The position numbers and the translations under genes were made by a program. 64,000 bases of DNA from the NCBI RefSeq assembly GCF_000828055.2, contig NZ_CP010523.2, positions 5,456,001 through 5,520,000 on the forward strand, in the 5' to 3' direction. This document shows, one piece after another, positions 36,206 to 54,257 of the stretch. The notes beneath the pieces were generated by a model. The model was given only the letters and a program-made list of their open reading frames with translations. It was not told the DNA's origin and did not search any database. Numbering within the stretch: the stretch's first letter is position 1; each line of letters starts with the position of its first letter. The DNA comes from Klebsiella variicola. Lineage in GTDB: Bacteria > Pseudomonadota > Gammaproteobacteria > Enterobacterales > Enterobacteriaceae.

Positions 36206-36739
36206 ATGTCTGAATTTGTAACGGTAGCTCGCCCCTACGCCAAAGCAGCTTTTGACTTTGCCGTCGAACACAACAGTGTTGAACGCTGGCAGGATATGCT
36301 GGCGTTTGCCGCCGAAGTGACCAAAAACGACCAAATGGCAGAGCTTCTCTCCGGTGCTTTGGCGCCGGAAACGCTCTCAGAAGCGTTTATCGCTATCTGC
36401 GGCGAGCAACTCGACGAAAACGGCCAGAACCTGATTAAGGTGATGGCGGAAAACAATCGTCTGAAGGTGCTCCCGGACGTTCTTGAGCAATTCATTCACC
36501 TGCGCGCGGCCAGTGAGGCCATCGCAGAGGTAGAAGTAATATCTGCCAACCAACTGAGTGATGAACAGCTTGCCAGGATCGTCAGCGCGATGGAAAAACG
36601 TCTGTCACGCAAAGTTAAGCTGAATTGCAAAATCGATAAGTCTGTTATGGCAGGTATTATCATCCGTGCGGGTGATATGGTCATTGATGGCAGCGTACGC
36701 GGCCGTCTTGATCGCCTTGCAGACGTCTTGCAGTCTTAA
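36206..36739 (+). CDS. atpH: AtpH, ATP synthase subunit delta
   Basis: Links the peripheral stalk to the top of F1. 177 residues, starting [19 protein letters not shown], with the OSCP/delta helical N-terminal domain and C-terminal segment [19 protein letters not shown]. The AAGGAGGGAGG ribosome site is very strong. Confidence 0.98.
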   Translation: MSEFVTVARPYAKAAFDFAVEHNSVERWQDMLAFAAEVTKNDQMAELLSGALAPETLSEAFIAICGEQLDENGQNLIKVMAENNRLKVLPDVLEQFIHLRAASEAIAEVEVISANQLSDEQLARIVSAMEKRLSRKVKLNCKIDKSVMAGIIIRAGDMVIDGSVRGRLDRLADVLQS

Positions 36740-36751
36740 GGGGACTGGAGC

Positions 36752-38293
36752 ATGCAACTGAATTCCACCGAAATCAGCGAACTGATCAAGCAGCGCATTG
36801 CTCAGTTCAATGTTGTGAGCGAAGCTCATAACGAAGGTACTATTGTTTCTGTAAGTGACGGTGTTATCCGCATCCACGGCCTTGCCGAATGTATGCAGGG
36901 TGAGATGATCTCCCTGCCGGGTAACCGTTACGCTATCGCATTGAACCTGGAGCGTGACTCCGTTGGTGCCGTGGTGATGGGTCCGTATGCTGACCTCGCC
37001 GAAGGCATGAAGGTTAAATGTACTGGCCGTATCCTGGAAGTTCCGGTTGGCCGTGGCCTGCTGGGCCGTGTGGTTAACACCCTGGGCGCGCCAATTGATG
37101 GTAAAGGTCCGCTGGAAAACGACGGTTTCTCCGCCGTAGAAGCGATCGCACCGGGCGTCATCGAACGTCAGTCCGTCGATCAGCCGGTACAGACCGGTTA
37201 TAAATCCGTTGACGCCATGATCCCAATCGGTCGTGGTCAGCGTGAACTGATCATCGGCGACCGTCAGACCGGTAAAACTGCGCTGGCTATCGATGCCATC
37301 ATCAACCAGCGTGATTCCGGTATCAAGTGCGTCTATGTTGCTATCGGCCAGAAAGCGTCCACCATCTCTAACGTGGTGCGTAAACTGGAAGAGCACGGCG
37401 CGCTGGCTAACACCATTGTGGTGGTAGCGACTGCATCCGAATCTGCTGCACTGCAATACCTGGCGCCATACGCCGGTTGCGCAATGGGCGAATACTTCCG
37501 CGACCGCGGTGAAGATGCGCTGATCATTTACGATGACCTGTCTAAACAGGCTGTTGCTTATCGTCAGATCTCCCTGCTGCTCCGTCGTCCGCCAGGACGT
37601 GAAGCCTTCCCGGGCGACGTATTCTACCTCCACTCTCGTCTGCTGGAGCGTGCTGCGCGTGTTAACGCCGAATACGTTGAAGCTTTCACCAAAGGTGAAG
37701 TGAAAGGGAAAACCGGTTCTCTGACCGCACTGCCGATTATCGAAACGCAGGCGGGTGACGTTTCCGCATTCGTTCCGACCAACGTAATCTCCATTACCGA
37801 TGGTCAGATCTTCCTGGAAACCAACCTGTTCAACGCCGGTATTCGTCCTGCGGTTAACCCGGGTATCTCCGTATCCCGTGTTGGTGGTGCAGCGCAGACC
37901 AAGATCATGAAGAAACTGTCCGGTGGTATCCGTACCGCACTGGCGCAGTATCGTGAACTGGCAGCGTTCTCCCAGTTTGCATCCGACCTTGACGATGCAA
38001 CCCGCAAACAGCTGGACCACGGTCAGAAAGTGACCGAGCTGCTGAAACAGAAACAGTATGCGCCGATGTCCGTCGCGCAGCAGTCTCTGGTTCTGTTCGC
38101 AGCAGAACGTGGTTACCTGGCTGATGTAGAACTGGCGAAAATCGGTAGCTTCGAAGCCGCTCTGCTGGCTTACGTCGACCGTGATCACGCTCCGCTGATG
38201 CAAGAGATTAACCAGTCCGGTGGCTATAACGACGAAATCGAAGGCAAGCTGAAAGGCATCCTCGATTCCTTCAAAGCAACCCAGTCCTGGTAA
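36752..38293 (+). CDS. atpA: AtpA, ATP synthase subunit alpha
   Basis: Non-catalytic nucleotide-binding subunit of F1, three copies. 513 residues, with Walker A GDRQTGKT, the segment [14 protein letters not shown] and the alpha signature [17 protein letters not shown], including the conserved Arg contributed to catalytic sites. The large open frame on the opposite strand is a codon-bias shadow. Confidence 0.99.
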   Translation: MQLNSTEISELIKQRIAQFNVVSEAHNEGTIVSVSDGVIRIHGLAECMQGEMISLPGNRYAIALNLERDSVGAVVMGPYADLAEGMKVKCTGRILEVPVGRGLLGRVVNTLGAPIDGKGPLENDGFSAVEAIAPGVIERQSVDQPVQTGYKSVDAMIPIGRGQRELIIGDRQTGKTALAIDAIINQRDSGIKCVYVAIGQKASTISNVVRKLEEHGALANTIVVVATASESAALQYLAPYAGCAMGEYFRDRGEDALIIYDDLSKQAVAYRQISLLLRRPPGREAFPGDVFYLHSRLLERAARVNAEYVEAFTKGEVKGKTGSLTALPIIETQAGDVSAFVPTNVISITDGQIFLETNLFNAGIRPAVNPGISVSRVGGAAQTKIMKKLSGGIRTALAQYRELAAFSQFASDLDDATRKQLDHGQKVTELLKQKQYAPMSVAQQSLVLFAAERGYLADVELAKIGSFEAALLAYVDRDHAPLMQEINQSGGYNDEIEGKLKGILDSFKATQSW

Positions 38294-38343
38294 CGTCTGG
38301 CGGTCTGTCTTAGGGCAGGCCGCAAGGCATTGAGGAGAAGCTC

Positions 38344-40616
<2,273 letters not shown>

Positions 40617-40636
40617 CGCCTTAATCGGAGGGTGAT

Positions 40637-41056
40637 ATGGCAATGACTTACCACCTGGACGTCGTCAGCGCAGAGTTACAAATGTTCTCTGGTCTGGTCG
40701 AAAAAATCCAGGTAACGGGTAGCGAAGGTGAACTGGGTATTTACCCGGGACACGCGCCGCTGCTCACCGCCATTAAGCCTGGTATGATTCGCATCGTTAA
40801 ACAGCACGGTCATGAAGAGTTTATCTATCTGTCTGGCGGCATTCTTGAAGTGCAGCCTGGCAGCGTGACCGTTCTGGCGGATACCGCAATTCGCGGTCAG
40901 GACCTCGACGAAGCGCGAGCGCTGGAAGCGAAACGCAAAGCCGAAGAGCACATTAAGAGCTCCCATGGCGATGTGGATTACGCTCAGGCGTCTGCGGAAC
41001 TGGCCAAAGCGATCGCTAAACTGCGCGTTATCGAGTTGACCAAAAAAGCGATGTAA
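40637..41056 (+). CDS. atpC: AtpC, ATP synthase subunit epsilon
   Basis: Rotor subunit that also inhibits ATP hydrolysis. 139 residues starting [13 protein letters not shown], with an N-terminal beta sandwich ([19 protein letters not shown]) and two C-terminal helices that can extend into F1. The last gene of the operon; a strong terminator follows. Confidence 0.98.
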
Positions 41057-41069
41057 CACCGGCTTGAAC

Positions 41070-41108
41070 GTAAAAAGCCAGTCTGGTTTCCAGGCTGGCT
41101 TTTTTTAT
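41070..41108 (+). terminator. atp operon terminator
   Basis: AAAAAGCCAGTCTG-GTTTC-CAGGCTGGCTTTTTTT: a long stem with one G-T pair followed by seven T residues, 14 bases after the atpC stop. Confidence 0.9.
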
Positions 41109-41162
41109 GGCCAGCGGTTGGCGAGCGGATAAAGTGAAAACAGGATCCACCCTTAATTGTTA

Positions 41163-41191
41163 TTGATTAGTTAAATGATGAGGCGTAGACT
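41163..41191 (+). promoter_or_regulatory. Candidate promoter of a small unit between atpC and glmU
   Basis: TTGATT (41163-41168) and TAGACT (41186-41191) with an ideal 17-base spacer. A start near 41198 would put the CRP site immediately downstream, predicting repression by CRP; a different, poorly matched -10 would be needed for standard activation. Confidence 0.4.
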
Positions 41192-41198
41192 CTATTTT

Positions 41199-41214
41199 TG
41201 TGATGTATGTCACA
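41199..41214. promoter_or_regulatory. Perfect-core CRP site
   Basis: TGTGA-TGTATG-TCACA has both consensus half-sites and the exact 6-base spacer, flanked by T-rich and A-rich bases as in strong sites. It lies 42 bases before a small ORF and more than 500 bases from glmU, so its target is probably local. Confidence 0.75.
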
Positions 41215-41255
41215 TAAAGAGCGTTATCAAACTGCACCTGCGTCAGGAAATCATC

Positions 41256-41306
41256 ATGAAACTGTTCCATAAAATCATCGCCAAATTCAGCGTACTGAGC
41301 TTCTAA
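41256..41306 (+). CDS. Putative 16-residue amphipathic peptide
   Basis: The ORF encodes MKLFHKIIAKFSVLSF. CAGGAAATC before the ATG is a credible ribosome site. Lys2, Lys6 and Lys10 fall on one face of a helix and Leu, Phe and Ile on the other, as in membrane-active or leader-type micropeptides. It lies between a perfect CRP core site and a hairpin with a broken T run, inside an intergenic region that E. coli lacks in this form to my knowledge. I do not recognise it, and it may be untranslated. Confidence 0.4.
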   Translation: MKLFHKIIAKFSVLSF

Positions 41307-41383
41307 GCCACGCGCTATTCCCCGGCTTGCACGACGTATCGCCCATCAAAACGACAACACTGGCGATGTGCAACCGGTAAATG

Positions 41384-41414
41384 AAGGTCACCTGACGGTG
41401 GCCTTTTGTATTTT
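41384..41414 (+). terminator. Terminator of the small unit
   Basis: AAGGTCACC-TGAC-GGTGGCCTT: 9-bp stem with one G-T pair and a 4-base loop, followed by TTGTATTTT. With the promoter candidate it defines a transcript of about 215 nt that ends well before glmU. Confidence 0.55.
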
Positions 41415-41749
41415 ATTGATGCCACCAATCACTTCAGCTCTCCCCTGCCTGCGGCTGATTTACACTCAGTCGGCTCATCTCCTGTTAATCTCCGCCAATA
41501 GGGCCGCGCTCTGCCGCTTTATTCAGGTGGCGAAAAAACAGCAAAAGCAGTGAGATAGTCAATGATTACCCTCCCCACCCCCCTTTTTCAGCGTTAAACT
41601 GATTTGCAGTGGTTAAAAATAGCGTCATAAAATGGTGTATAACCGCGGGCTTGGGCGTTTTCTCCACGTCTCGTTTTATGATGAAAAATATGTAGAAATT
41701 TCAACGTGAAAGGCTTTTACTTTCCGTTCTAACTACCGTCAGGATGAGT
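41415..41749 (+). promoter_or_regulatory. glmUS upstream region
   Basis: 335 bp ahead of glmU with no supported ORF. In E. coli NagC binds upstream of glmUS. I looked for a NagC-type palindrome and saw only weak candidates in the AT-rich part (41680-41720). Promoter elements were not resolved with confidence. Confidence 0.35.
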
Positions 41750-43120
41750 ATGTCAAATAGTGCGATGAGCGTGGTTATCCTTGCCGCAGGCAAAGGGACC
41801 CGCATGTATTCCGATCTTCCTAAGGTGCTGCATACCCTGGCCGGGAAGCCAATGGTGCAGCATGTCATTGATGCCGCTAACGATTTAGGCGCATGTGCGG
41901 TGCATCTGGTGTACGGTCACGGTGGCGATCTGCTGCGTCAGACCCTCCATGAAGACAACCTGAACTGGGTGCTGCAGGCCGAGCAGCTCGGAACCGGACA
42001 CGCCATGCAGCAGGCAGCACCCTTCTTCAATGATGATGAAGACATCCTGATGCTCTATGGCGACGTGCCGCTGATTTCCGTTGAGACGCTACAGCGCCTG
42101 CGCGCCGCGAAACCGCAGGGTGGCATTGGTTTGCTGACGGTGAAGCTGGATGACCCAACGGGCTACGGCCGCATTACCCGTGAAAATGGCCAGGTGACGG
42201 GCATCGTTGAGCATAAAGATGCCAGCGAGGCGCAGCGCCAGATCCAGGAAATCAACACCGGGATCCTGATCGCCGGCGGAGCTGACCTCAAGCGCTGGCT
42301 GGCGAAGCTCACCAATAACAACGCTCAGGGCGAATACTACATTACCGATATTATCGCGATAGCGCATCAGGAAGGTCACGAGATCGTCGCGGTGCATCCG
42401 CAGCGCCTGAGCGAAGTTGAAGGCGTTAACAACCGCCTGCAGCTTGCGCGCCTGGAGCGCGTCTACCAGGCTGAGCAGGCAGAAAAGTTACTGCTGGCGG
42501 GCGTGATGCTGCGCGATCCGGCACGTTTCGATCTGCGCGGTACGCTGCAGCACGGGCGTGATGTGGAGATCGATACTAACGTTATTCTGGAAGGCAACGT
42601 GGTGTTGGGCGATCGTGTGAAAATCGGCGCTGGCTGCGTGATCAAAAACAGCACCATCGGCGATGACTGCGAAATTAGCCCCTACAGCGTGGTGGAAGAT
42701 GCCCAGCTGCAGGCTGCCTGCACCATCGGCCCATTTGCCCGTCTGCGTCCGGGCGCCGAACTGCTGGAAGGCGCCCACGTTGGTAACTTCGTGGAAATGA
42801 AAAAAGCGCGTCTCGGGAAAGGCTCCAAGGCGGGTCATCTGACCTATCTGGGCGATGCGGAGATCGGTGATAACGTCAATATCGGCGCTGGCACCATCAC
42901 CTGCAACTACGATGGCGCGAATAAACATAAAACGATTATTGGCGATGATGTCTTTGTCGGCTCGGATACCCAGCTGGTGGCGCCCGTCACGGTAGGTAAT
43001 GGCGTCACTATCGCCGCCGGGACCACCGTCACGCGCAATATCGCCGATAACGAACTGGTGTTGAGCCGCGTACCGCAGGTCCACAAACAGGGCTGGCAGC
43101 GTCCGGTGAAGAAGAAATAA
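41750..43120 (+). CDS. glmU: GlmU, bifunctional UDP-GlcNAc synthesis enzyme
   Basis: Acetylates glucosamine 1-phosphate and then transfers UMP, giving UDP-GlcNAc for peptidoglycan and LPS. 456 residues from ATG 41750; AGGATGAGT fits this start better than the ATG six bases earlier. The N-terminal uridylyltransferase domain has [20 protein letters not shown] and LYGDVPLIS. The C-terminal left-handed beta helix has hexapeptide repeats ([30 protein letters not shown]) and the acetyltransferase active site. Forms an operon with glmS. Confidence 0.98.
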   Translation: MSNSAMSVVILAAGKGTRMYSDLPKVLHTLAGKPMVQHVIDAANDLGACAVHLVYGHGGDLLRQTLHEDNLNWVLQAEQLGTGHAMQQAAPFFNDDEDILMLYGDVPLISVETLQRLRAAKPQGGIGLLTVKLDDPTGYGRITRENGQVTGIVEHKDASEAQRQIQEINTGILIAGGADLKRWLAKLTNNNAQGEYYITDIIAIAHQEGHEIVAVHPQRLSEVEGVNNRLQLARLERVYQAEQAEKLLLAGVMLRDPARFDLRGTLQHGRDVEIDTNVILEGNVVLGDRVKIGAGCVIKNSTIGDDCEISPYSVVEDAQLQAACTIGPFARLRPGAELLEGAHVGNFVEMKKARLGKGSKAGHLTYLGDAEIGDNVNIGAGTITCNYDGANKHKTIIGDDVFVGSDTQLVAPVTVGNGVTIAAGTTVTRNIADNELVLSRVPQVHKQGWQRPVKKK

Positions 43121-43303
43121 TTTGGATTGTCGCCGGGGAAGCATATCCGGCGAACCAGGATGAGAGGGTCAATATAGACCCCCGTCCGCAGGCAGTACCA
43201 TAACAATAACCCCACTCTCTACAAGGCTCGGGGCGCCCGGAAAACGGGCAAATACAGGTCAGCGACAACGCATGGCATATCGCCATTATCAGGAAATTTA
43301 ACT

Positions 43304-45133
43304 ATGTGTGGAATTGTTGGCGCAGTCGCGCAGCGTGATATTGCTGAAATCCTTCTCGAAGGTTTACGTCGTCTGGAATACCGTGGGTATGACTCTGCCG
43401 GTCTGGCGGTGGTCGACAGCGAAGGTCATATGACCCGCGTGCGTCGCCTGGGTAAAGTTCAGATGCTGGCTCAGGCGGTAGAAGAGCAGCCGTTACATGG
43501 TGGTACCGGGATCGCCCATACTCGCTGGGCGACGCACGGCGAACCGTCCGAGAGCAATGCGCATCCGCATGTTTCTGAACACATTGTGGTGGTCCATAAC
43601 GGGATCATTGAGAACCATGAGCCGCTGCGTGCCCTGCTGCAGTCTCGCGGCTATGTCTTCGTCACCGAGACCGATACCGAAGTTATCGCCCATCTGGTGC
43701 ACTGGGAGCTGGAACAAGGTGGTACCTTGCGTGAAGCCGTGCTGCGCGCTATTCCGCAGCTGCGCGGCGCCTACGGTACGGTGATCATGGATACCCGTGA
43801 CCCGGGAACCCTGCTGGCGGCTCGCTCCGGTAGCCCGCTGGTGATTGGCCTGGGAATGGGCGAAAACTTTATCGCTTCCGACCAGTTGGCATTGCTGCCA
43901 GTGACCCGCCGCTTTATCTTCCTCGAAGAGGGCGATATTGCCGAAGTCACTCGCCGCTCGGTGGTGATTTTCGATAAATCTGGCGCGGAAGTGAAACGCC
44001 AGGAGATCGAATCCAATCTGCAGTATGACGCTGGCGATAAAGGTATCTACCGCCACTATATGCAGAAAGAGATTTTCGAGCAGCCGAACGCGATTAAAAA
44101 CACCCTGACCGGGCGCATCAGCCATGGCGAAGTGGATCTCAGCGAGCTGGGGCCGAACGCCAATGAAATGCTGGCTCAGGTTGAACATATTCAGATTGTT
44201 GCCTGCGGGACTTCCTATAACTCCGGGATGGTCTCCCGTTACTGGTTCGAAGCATTAGCTGGCGTCCCGTGCGATGTAGAAATCGCCTCGGAATTCCGCT
44301 ATCGCAAGTCCGCGGTGCGTCGCAATAGCCTGATGATCACCCTCTCTCAGTCGGGTGAAACCGCCGATACCCTGGCGGCGCTGCGTCTGTCGAAAGAGCT
44401 GGGCTATCTCGGCTCGCTGGCTATCTGCAATGTACCGGGCTCGTCACTGGTGCGTGAGTCCGATCTGGCGCTGATGACCAAAGCCGGAACGGAAATCGGC
44501 GTGGCCTCGACCAAAGCCTTTACCACTCAGCTAACCGTGCTGTTGATGCTGGTGGCGAAGCTGGCGCGACTGAAAGGTCAGGATGCGTCTATCGAGCATG
44601 ATATCGTGCACGGCCTTCAGGCCCTGCCGAACCGTATCGAGCAGATGCTCTCCCAGGACAAGCGTATTGAGCAGCTGGCGGAGCGTTTCTCTGATAAGCA
44701 CCATGCGCTGTTCCTTGGCCGCGGCGATCAGTACCCGATCGCCATGGAAGGGGCGCTGAAGCTGAAAGAGATCTCCTACATTCACGCGGAAGCCTATGCG
44801 GCGGGCGAGCTTAAGCACGGCCCGCTGGCGCTGATTGATGCGGAAATGCCGGTGATTGTGGTGGCGCCGAACAACGAGCTGCTGGAAAAACTGAAATCCA
44901 ACATCGAAGAGGTTCGTGCCCGCGGCGGTGAGCTGTATGTCTTCGCCGACGGTGAAGCCGGCTTCAACGGTAGCGACAACATGCACATCATCGAGATGCC
45001 GCATGTCGAAGAGACGATCGCCCCTATCTTCTATACGGTACCGCTGCAGCTGTTGGCTTATCACGTCGCGCTGATCAAAGGCACTGACGTTGACCAGCCG
45101 CGTAACCTGGCGAAATCGGTAACGGTTGAGTAA
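43304..45133 (+). CDS. glmS: GlmS, glucosamine-6-phosphate synthase
   Basis: Makes glucosamine 6-phosphate from fructose 6-phosphate and glutamine, the entry to amino-sugar synthesis. 609 residues. Mature N-terminal Cys2 is the glutaminase nucleophile (MCGIVGAVA). Two SIS isomerase domains follow, with CGTSYNSGM and [19 protein letters not shown], and the C-terminus is LAKSVTVE. The 183-base glmU-glmS spacer is where the sRNA GlmZ base-pairs to activate glmS in E. coli; a pairing site was not verified here. Confidence 0.98.
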   Translation: MCGIVGAVAQRDIAEILLEGLRRLEYRGYDSAGLAVVDSEGHMTRVRRLGKVQMLAQAVEEQPLHGGTGIAHTRWATHGEPSESNAHPHVSEHIVVVHNGIIENHEPLRALLQSRGYVFVTETDTEVIAHLVHWELEQGGTLREAVLRAIPQLRGAYGTVIMDTRDPGTLLAARSGSPLVIGLGMGENFIASDQLALLPVTRRFIFLEEGDIAEVTRRSVVIFDKSGAEVKRQEIESNLQYDAGDKGIYRHYMQKEIFEQPNAIKNTLTGRISHGEVDLSELGPNANEMLAQVEHIQIVACGTSYNSGMVSRYWFEALAGVPCDVEIASEFRYRKSAVRRNSLMITLSQSGETADTLAALRLSKELGYLGSLAICNVPGSSLVRESDLALMTKAGTEIGVASTKAFTTQLTVLLMLVAKLARLKGQDASIEHDIVHGLQALPNRIEQMLSQDKRIEQLAERFSDKHHALFLGRGDQYPIAMEGALKLKEISYIHAEAYAAGELKHGPLALIDAEMPVIVVAPNNELLEKLKSNIEEVRARGGELYVFADGEAGFNGSDNMHIIEMPHVEETIAPIFYTVPLQLLAYHVALIKGTDVDQPRNLAKSVTVE

Positions 45134-45148
45134 AACCATCATTACTTG

Positions 45149-45180
45149 CAAAGGGCTGCCGGCGGCGGCCCTTTTTATTT
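45149..45180 (+). terminator. glmS terminator
   Basis: AAGGGCTGCC-GGC-GGCGGCCCTT stem (one mismatch) followed by TTTATTTT. It overlaps the Tn7 attachment neighbourhood downstream of glmS. No Tn7-like element is inserted. Confidence 0.8.
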
Positions 45181-45263
45181 TCACCTGCTGTTTATTACCG
45201 AACTTGCGCGAAATATTTTGGCTGGCGGTAGGTGACAAACGAACGTTTTGCGGTCCGATTTCG

Positions 45264-45307
45264 CTGTCATAAAAAGAAAATTATTCTGTCATTGCACGGT
45301 CATGATT
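45264..45307 (+). promoter_or_regulatory. Distal Pho box cluster of pstS
   Basis: CTGTCAT at 45264, then the 11-base repeats CTGTCATTGCA (45286-45296) and CGGTCATGATT (45297-45307). These are PhoB half-site-like elements upstream of the main cluster. Confidence 0.6.
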
Positions 45308-45364
45308 ACAGATAACTATCTGAGTTATATATTTATTATTTGCTGTAAAATCCCTTCTTTCGGC

Positions 45365-45420
45365 CTGTCATAAAACTGTCATAATTCGTACATTTTACTG
45401 TCACCTCTTTGACCTATTTT
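45365..45420 (+). promoter_or_regulatory. Main Pho boxes and -10 of the pst operon
   Basis: Four tandem 11-base PhoB half-sites start at 45365, 45376, 45387 and 45398: CTGTCATAAAA, CTGTCATAATT, CGTACATTTTA and CTGTCACCTCT. PhoB binds such direct repeats in place of a -35. The -10 TATTTT (45415-45420) follows at the usual distance. Confidence 0.88.
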
Positions 45421-45470
45421 GCTCACCATAGCCTCGAAACAATGATTTACGAATCCCAGCAGGAGACATT

Positions 45471-46511
45471 ATGAACGTTATGCGTACCACCGTCGCAACA
45501 GTTGTCGCCGCGACCTTATCGATGAGCGCTTTCTCTGCCTTCGCAGCAGCAAGCCTGACTGGCGCAGGCGCAACTTTCCCTGCGCCGGTGTATGCCAAAT
45601 GGGCTGACACCTATCAGAAAGAAACCGGCAATAAAGTGAACTACCAGGGTATTGGTTCCTCTGGTGGCGTTAAGCAGATTATTGCCAACACCGTTGATTT
45701 CGGTGCTTCTGATGCTCCGCTGGCTGATGACAAACTGACCCAGGAAGGTCTGTTCCAGTTCCCGACCGTGATTGGCGGCGTGGTACTGGCGGTTAACCTG
45801 CCTGGCGTGAAATCCGGCGAACTGGTGCTGGATGGCAAAACCCTCGGTGATATCTACCTGGGTAAAATTAAAAAATGGGATGACGCAGCGATCGCTAAAC
45901 TCAACCCGGGCCTGAAGCTGCCGTCGCAGAACATCGCCGTGGTCCGCCGCGCCGATGGTTCCGGTACCTCCTTCGTCTTCACCAGCTACCTGTCCAAAGT
46001 GAATGAAGAGTGGAAATCGAAAATCGGCGCCGGCTCTACCGTTAACTGGCCAACCGGCCTGGGCGGTAAAGGCAACGACGGTATCGCCGCCTTTGTTCAG
46101 CGTCTGCCGGGCTCGATTGGTTACGTTGAATACGCTTACGCCAAGCAAAACAACCTCGCGTATACCAAGCTGGTCTCTGCCGACGGCAAGCCGGTTAGCC
46201 CGACTGAAGACAACTTCGCTAACGCCGCAAAAGGCGTTGACTGGAGCAAGTCTTTCGCTCAGGACCTGACCAACCAGAAAGGCGAAAATGCATGGCCGAT
46301 CACCTCAACCACCTTCATCCTGGTGCATAAGGCGACCAACAAGCCGGAACAGACCGCTGAAGTGCTGAAGTTCTTCGACTGGGCGTATAAAAACGGCGGG
46401 AAAGAAGCGAATGCGCTGGATTACGCGACGCTGCCGGAAAGCGTGGTAGAGCAGGTTCGCGCGGCATGGAAAACCAACGTCAAAGACAGCAGCGGTAAAG
46501 CGCTGTACTAA
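45471..46511 (+). CDS. pstS: PstS, periplasmic phosphate-binding protein
   Basis: High-affinity phosphate receptor of the PstSCAB importer. 346-residue precursor with signal peptide [20 protein letters not shown]...FAAA, cut before ASLTGAG. Phosphate-contacting segments [22 protein letters not shown] and [12 protein letters not shown] are intact. AGGAG precedes the ATG. Expression is under PhoB through the boxes upstream. A REP pair lies between pstS and pstC. Confidence 0.98.
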   Translation: MNVMRTTVATVVAATLSMSAFSAFAAASLTGAGATFPAPVYAKWADTYQKETGNKVNYQGIGSSGGVKQIIANTVDFGASDAPLADDKLTQEGLFQFPTVIGGVVLAVNLPGVKSGELVLDGKTLGDIYLGKIKKWDDAAIAKLNPGLKLPSQNIAVVRRADGSGTSFVFTSYLSKVNEEWKSKIGAGSTVNWPTGLGGKGNDGIAAFVQRLPGSIGYVEYAYAKQNNLAYTKLVSADGKPVSPTEDNFANAAKGVDWSKSFAQDLTNQKGENAWPITSTTFILVHKATNKPEQTAEVLKFFDWAYKNGGKEANALDYATLPESVVEQVRAAWKTNVKDSSGKALY

Positions 46512-46531
46512 CAGTAGATTTTTGACGAAGA

Positions 46532-46602
46532 TGGCGGGGGCGTTCAGGCGCTGCCCGCCCTACGGTTCAGACTGTAGGCCCGGGAGCGAACGCCACCGGG
46601 CA
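46532..46602. repeat. REP pair between pstS and pstC
   Basis: Two GC-rich inverted units (GGGCGTTCAGGCGCTGCCCGCCC and GCCCGGGAGCGAACGCCACCGGGC, with CTACGG and CTGTAGG edges) face each other. They are placed to protect the pstS message and produce excess PstS relative to the permease. Confidence 0.7.
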
Positions 46603-46636
46603 TTTATTCGAACAAGTTTTAATACGTAAAGAGTAA

Positions 46637-49310
<2,674 letters not shown>

Positions 49311-49360
49311 TTTGCCCTTGTGCTTTCAGGCTCTCACCAGTTGGGCAATCAGGAGACACC

Positions 49361-50086
49361 ATGGACAACCTAAATCTTAACAAACATATTTCCGGCCAGT
49401 TCAACGCTGAACTGGAGTATATCCGCACCCAGGTGATGACCATGGGTGGGCTGGTGGAGCAACAGCTTTCTGATGCGATCACCGCCATGCATAACCAGGA
49501 CAGCGATCTGGCGAAACGCGTCATCGACGGCGACAAGCAGGTCAACATGATGGAAGTGGCGATCGACGAGGCCTGCGTGCGCATCATCGCCAAGCGCCAG
49601 CCGACCGCCAGCGACCTGCGCCTGGTGATGGCGATCATCAAGACTATCGCTGAGCTGGAACGCATCGGCGACGTGGCGGATAAAATCTGCCGCACCGCGC
49701 TGGAGAAGTTTTCCCAGCAGCACCAGCCGCTGCTGGTGAGCCTCGAATCGCTGGGCCGTCACACGGTGCAGATGCTGCATGACGTACTGGATGCGTTTGC
49801 GCGTATGGATCTCGACGAAGCGGTACGTATCTATCGCGAAGATAAGAAAGTCGACCAGGAGTATGAAGGCATTGTGCGCCAGCTGATGACCTACATGATG
49901 GAAGACTCGCGCACTATCCCCAGCGTCCTGACCGCGCTGTTCTGCGCGCGCTCCATCGAGCGTATTGGCGACCGCTGCCAGAATATCTGCGAATATATTT
50001 TCTACTTCGTCAAAGGTCAGGATTTCCGTCACGTTGGCGGCGATGAGCTGGATAAACTGCTCGCCGGCAAAGATCCGAAAGAGTAA
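49361..50086 (+). CDS. phoU: PhoU, negative regulator of the Pho regulon
   Basis: Couples PstSCAB activity to the sensor kinase PhoR, silencing PhoB when phosphate is ample. 241 residues from ATG 49361 ([14 protein letters not shown]), preceded by CAGGAGACACC. Two three-helix bundles carry the repeated metal-binding pattern [12 protein letters not shown] and [12 protein letters not shown]. Last gene of the operon. Confidence 0.98.
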   Translation: MDNLNLNKHISGQFNAELEYIRTQVMTMGGLVEQQLSDAITAMHNQDSDLAKRVIDGDKQVNMMEVAIDEACVRIIAKRQPTASDLRLVMAIIKTIAELERIGDVADKICRTALEKFSQQHQPLLVSLESLGRHTVQMLHDVLDAFARMDLDEAVRIYREDKKVDQEYEGIVRQLMTYMMEDSRTIPSVLTALFCARSIERIGDRCQNICEYIFYFVKGQDFRHVGGDELDKLLAGKDPKE

Positions 50087-50264
50087 TAATCATTCTGTCT
50101 AATTCTGGTAAATGGCTTTATCAGAATTAGATATGATTTACCCCGCGGCAGCGAGATTGCTGAGATTATCGTCACAATTAACAATCTGCCCGTTTGAGTT
50201 ATTCATTTTATCGCGTAACAATCAACGCCCACTCCTGAGCTTAAACGCTCAGGGTGGTTTAAAC
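50087..50264 (+). promoter_or_regulatory. Upstream part of the bglH leader region
   Basis: 178 bp after phoU. It contains two hairpins: CTAATTCTG/CAGAATTAG at about 50099-50129, a possible phoU end, and CCTGAGC-TTAAAC-GCTCAGG at 50233-50252. The promoter for the following genes should lie here; AT-rich ATTTTATCG is a weak candidate. No ORF is seen. Confidence 0.4.
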
Positions 50265-50293
50265 GGATTGTGACTGCGACAGCAGGCAAAACC
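50265..50293 (+). promoter_or_regulatory. BglG-type RNA antiterminator 1 (RAT1)
   Basis: GGATTGTGACTGCGACAGCAGGCAAAACC is close to the bgl operon leader RAT, with the GGATTGT...GC-GC...GGCAAAACC pattern. Its 3' bases are also the left arm of terminator 1, so the two folds exclude each other. The sequence is given in parts here: GGATTGTGACTGC, GACAGCAGG, CAAAACC. Confidence 0.85.
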
Positions 50294-50330
50294 TGATATT
50301 GCCCCTACGGCGGCGGTATCAGGTTTTTTT
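50288..50330 (+). terminator. Conditional terminator t1
   Basis: AAAACCTGATA pairs with TATCAGGTTTT around an inner GC-rich stem (GCCCC/GGCGG), followed by T residues. The left arm overlaps RAT1. Confidence 0.85.
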
Positions 50331-50360
50331 GTTTTATGCGGGCCAATAATGGCTGAATGA

Positions 50361-50392
50361 GGGTTGCTACCGCGATGTGCGGGCAAAACCTG
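50361..50392 (+). promoter_or_regulatory. BglG-type RNA antiterminator 2 (RAT2)
   Basis: GGGTTGCTACCGCGATG followed by TGCGGGCAAAACC repeats the RAT pattern, 96 bases after RAT1. It resembles the second bgl element of E. coli, which lies between bglG and bglF (GGATTGTTACCGC...GCGGGCAAAACC). Confidence 0.8.
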
Positions 50393-50439
50393 AAGAGGAT
50401 TATCTGTTAAGGCAGATGGTCTTCTTCAGGTTTTTTTTT
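50385..50439 (+). terminator. Conditional terminator t2
   Basis: AAAACCTGAAGA...TCTTCAGGTTTT with an inner ATCTG/CAGAT stem and nine T residues. It is a very strong intrinsic terminator whose left arm overlaps RAT2. Confidence 0.88.
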
Positions 50440-50559
50440 GCTTTTGTCTAACTGCAAAAATAACAGCCGCCGCGACCTCAAACGGTATGGATAGGGCTAT
50501 TAGAACCTGCGCGGGATGGTTGTTGCTGTCGTGTTTTATTTACGCCAATGCTTATATAA

Positions 50560-52203
<1,644 letters not shown>

Positions 52204-52211
52204 GACGATAA

Positions 52212-54178
<1,967 letters not shown>

Positions 54179-54195
54179 CCAGTCGCTGATTCTAT

Positions 54196-54224
54196 TCCCC
54201 GCTTGCACAGACGCTTAGCGGGGC
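54196..54224. repeat. REP-like palindrome between yieK and yieH
   Basis: CCCCGCTTGCACAGACGCTTAGCGGGGCTAC has CCCCGC/GCGGGG arms and a GCTAC edge. It lies between convergent genes and may also slow transcription. Confidence 0.5.
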
Positions 54225-54257
54225 TACATCGATGCCAACGTGCCGCTCACCAGGCCC

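Noticed and set aside
36605-38203. 532-codon open frame antisense to atpA
   Set aside because: It is composed of the complement of a highly expressed, codon-biased gene. Such long antisense frames are common there, and the sequence has no family features.
41368-41553. 61-codon frame downstream of the small CRP-linked unit
   Set aside because: It needs a GTG start without a ribosome site, runs through the terminator hairpin at 41384-41414, and has no recognisable features.
45134-45300. Tn7-type insertion downstream of glmS
   Set aside because: The region next to the glmS end is the classical Tn7 target, but it runs straight through a terminator into the pst control region with no element or duplication.
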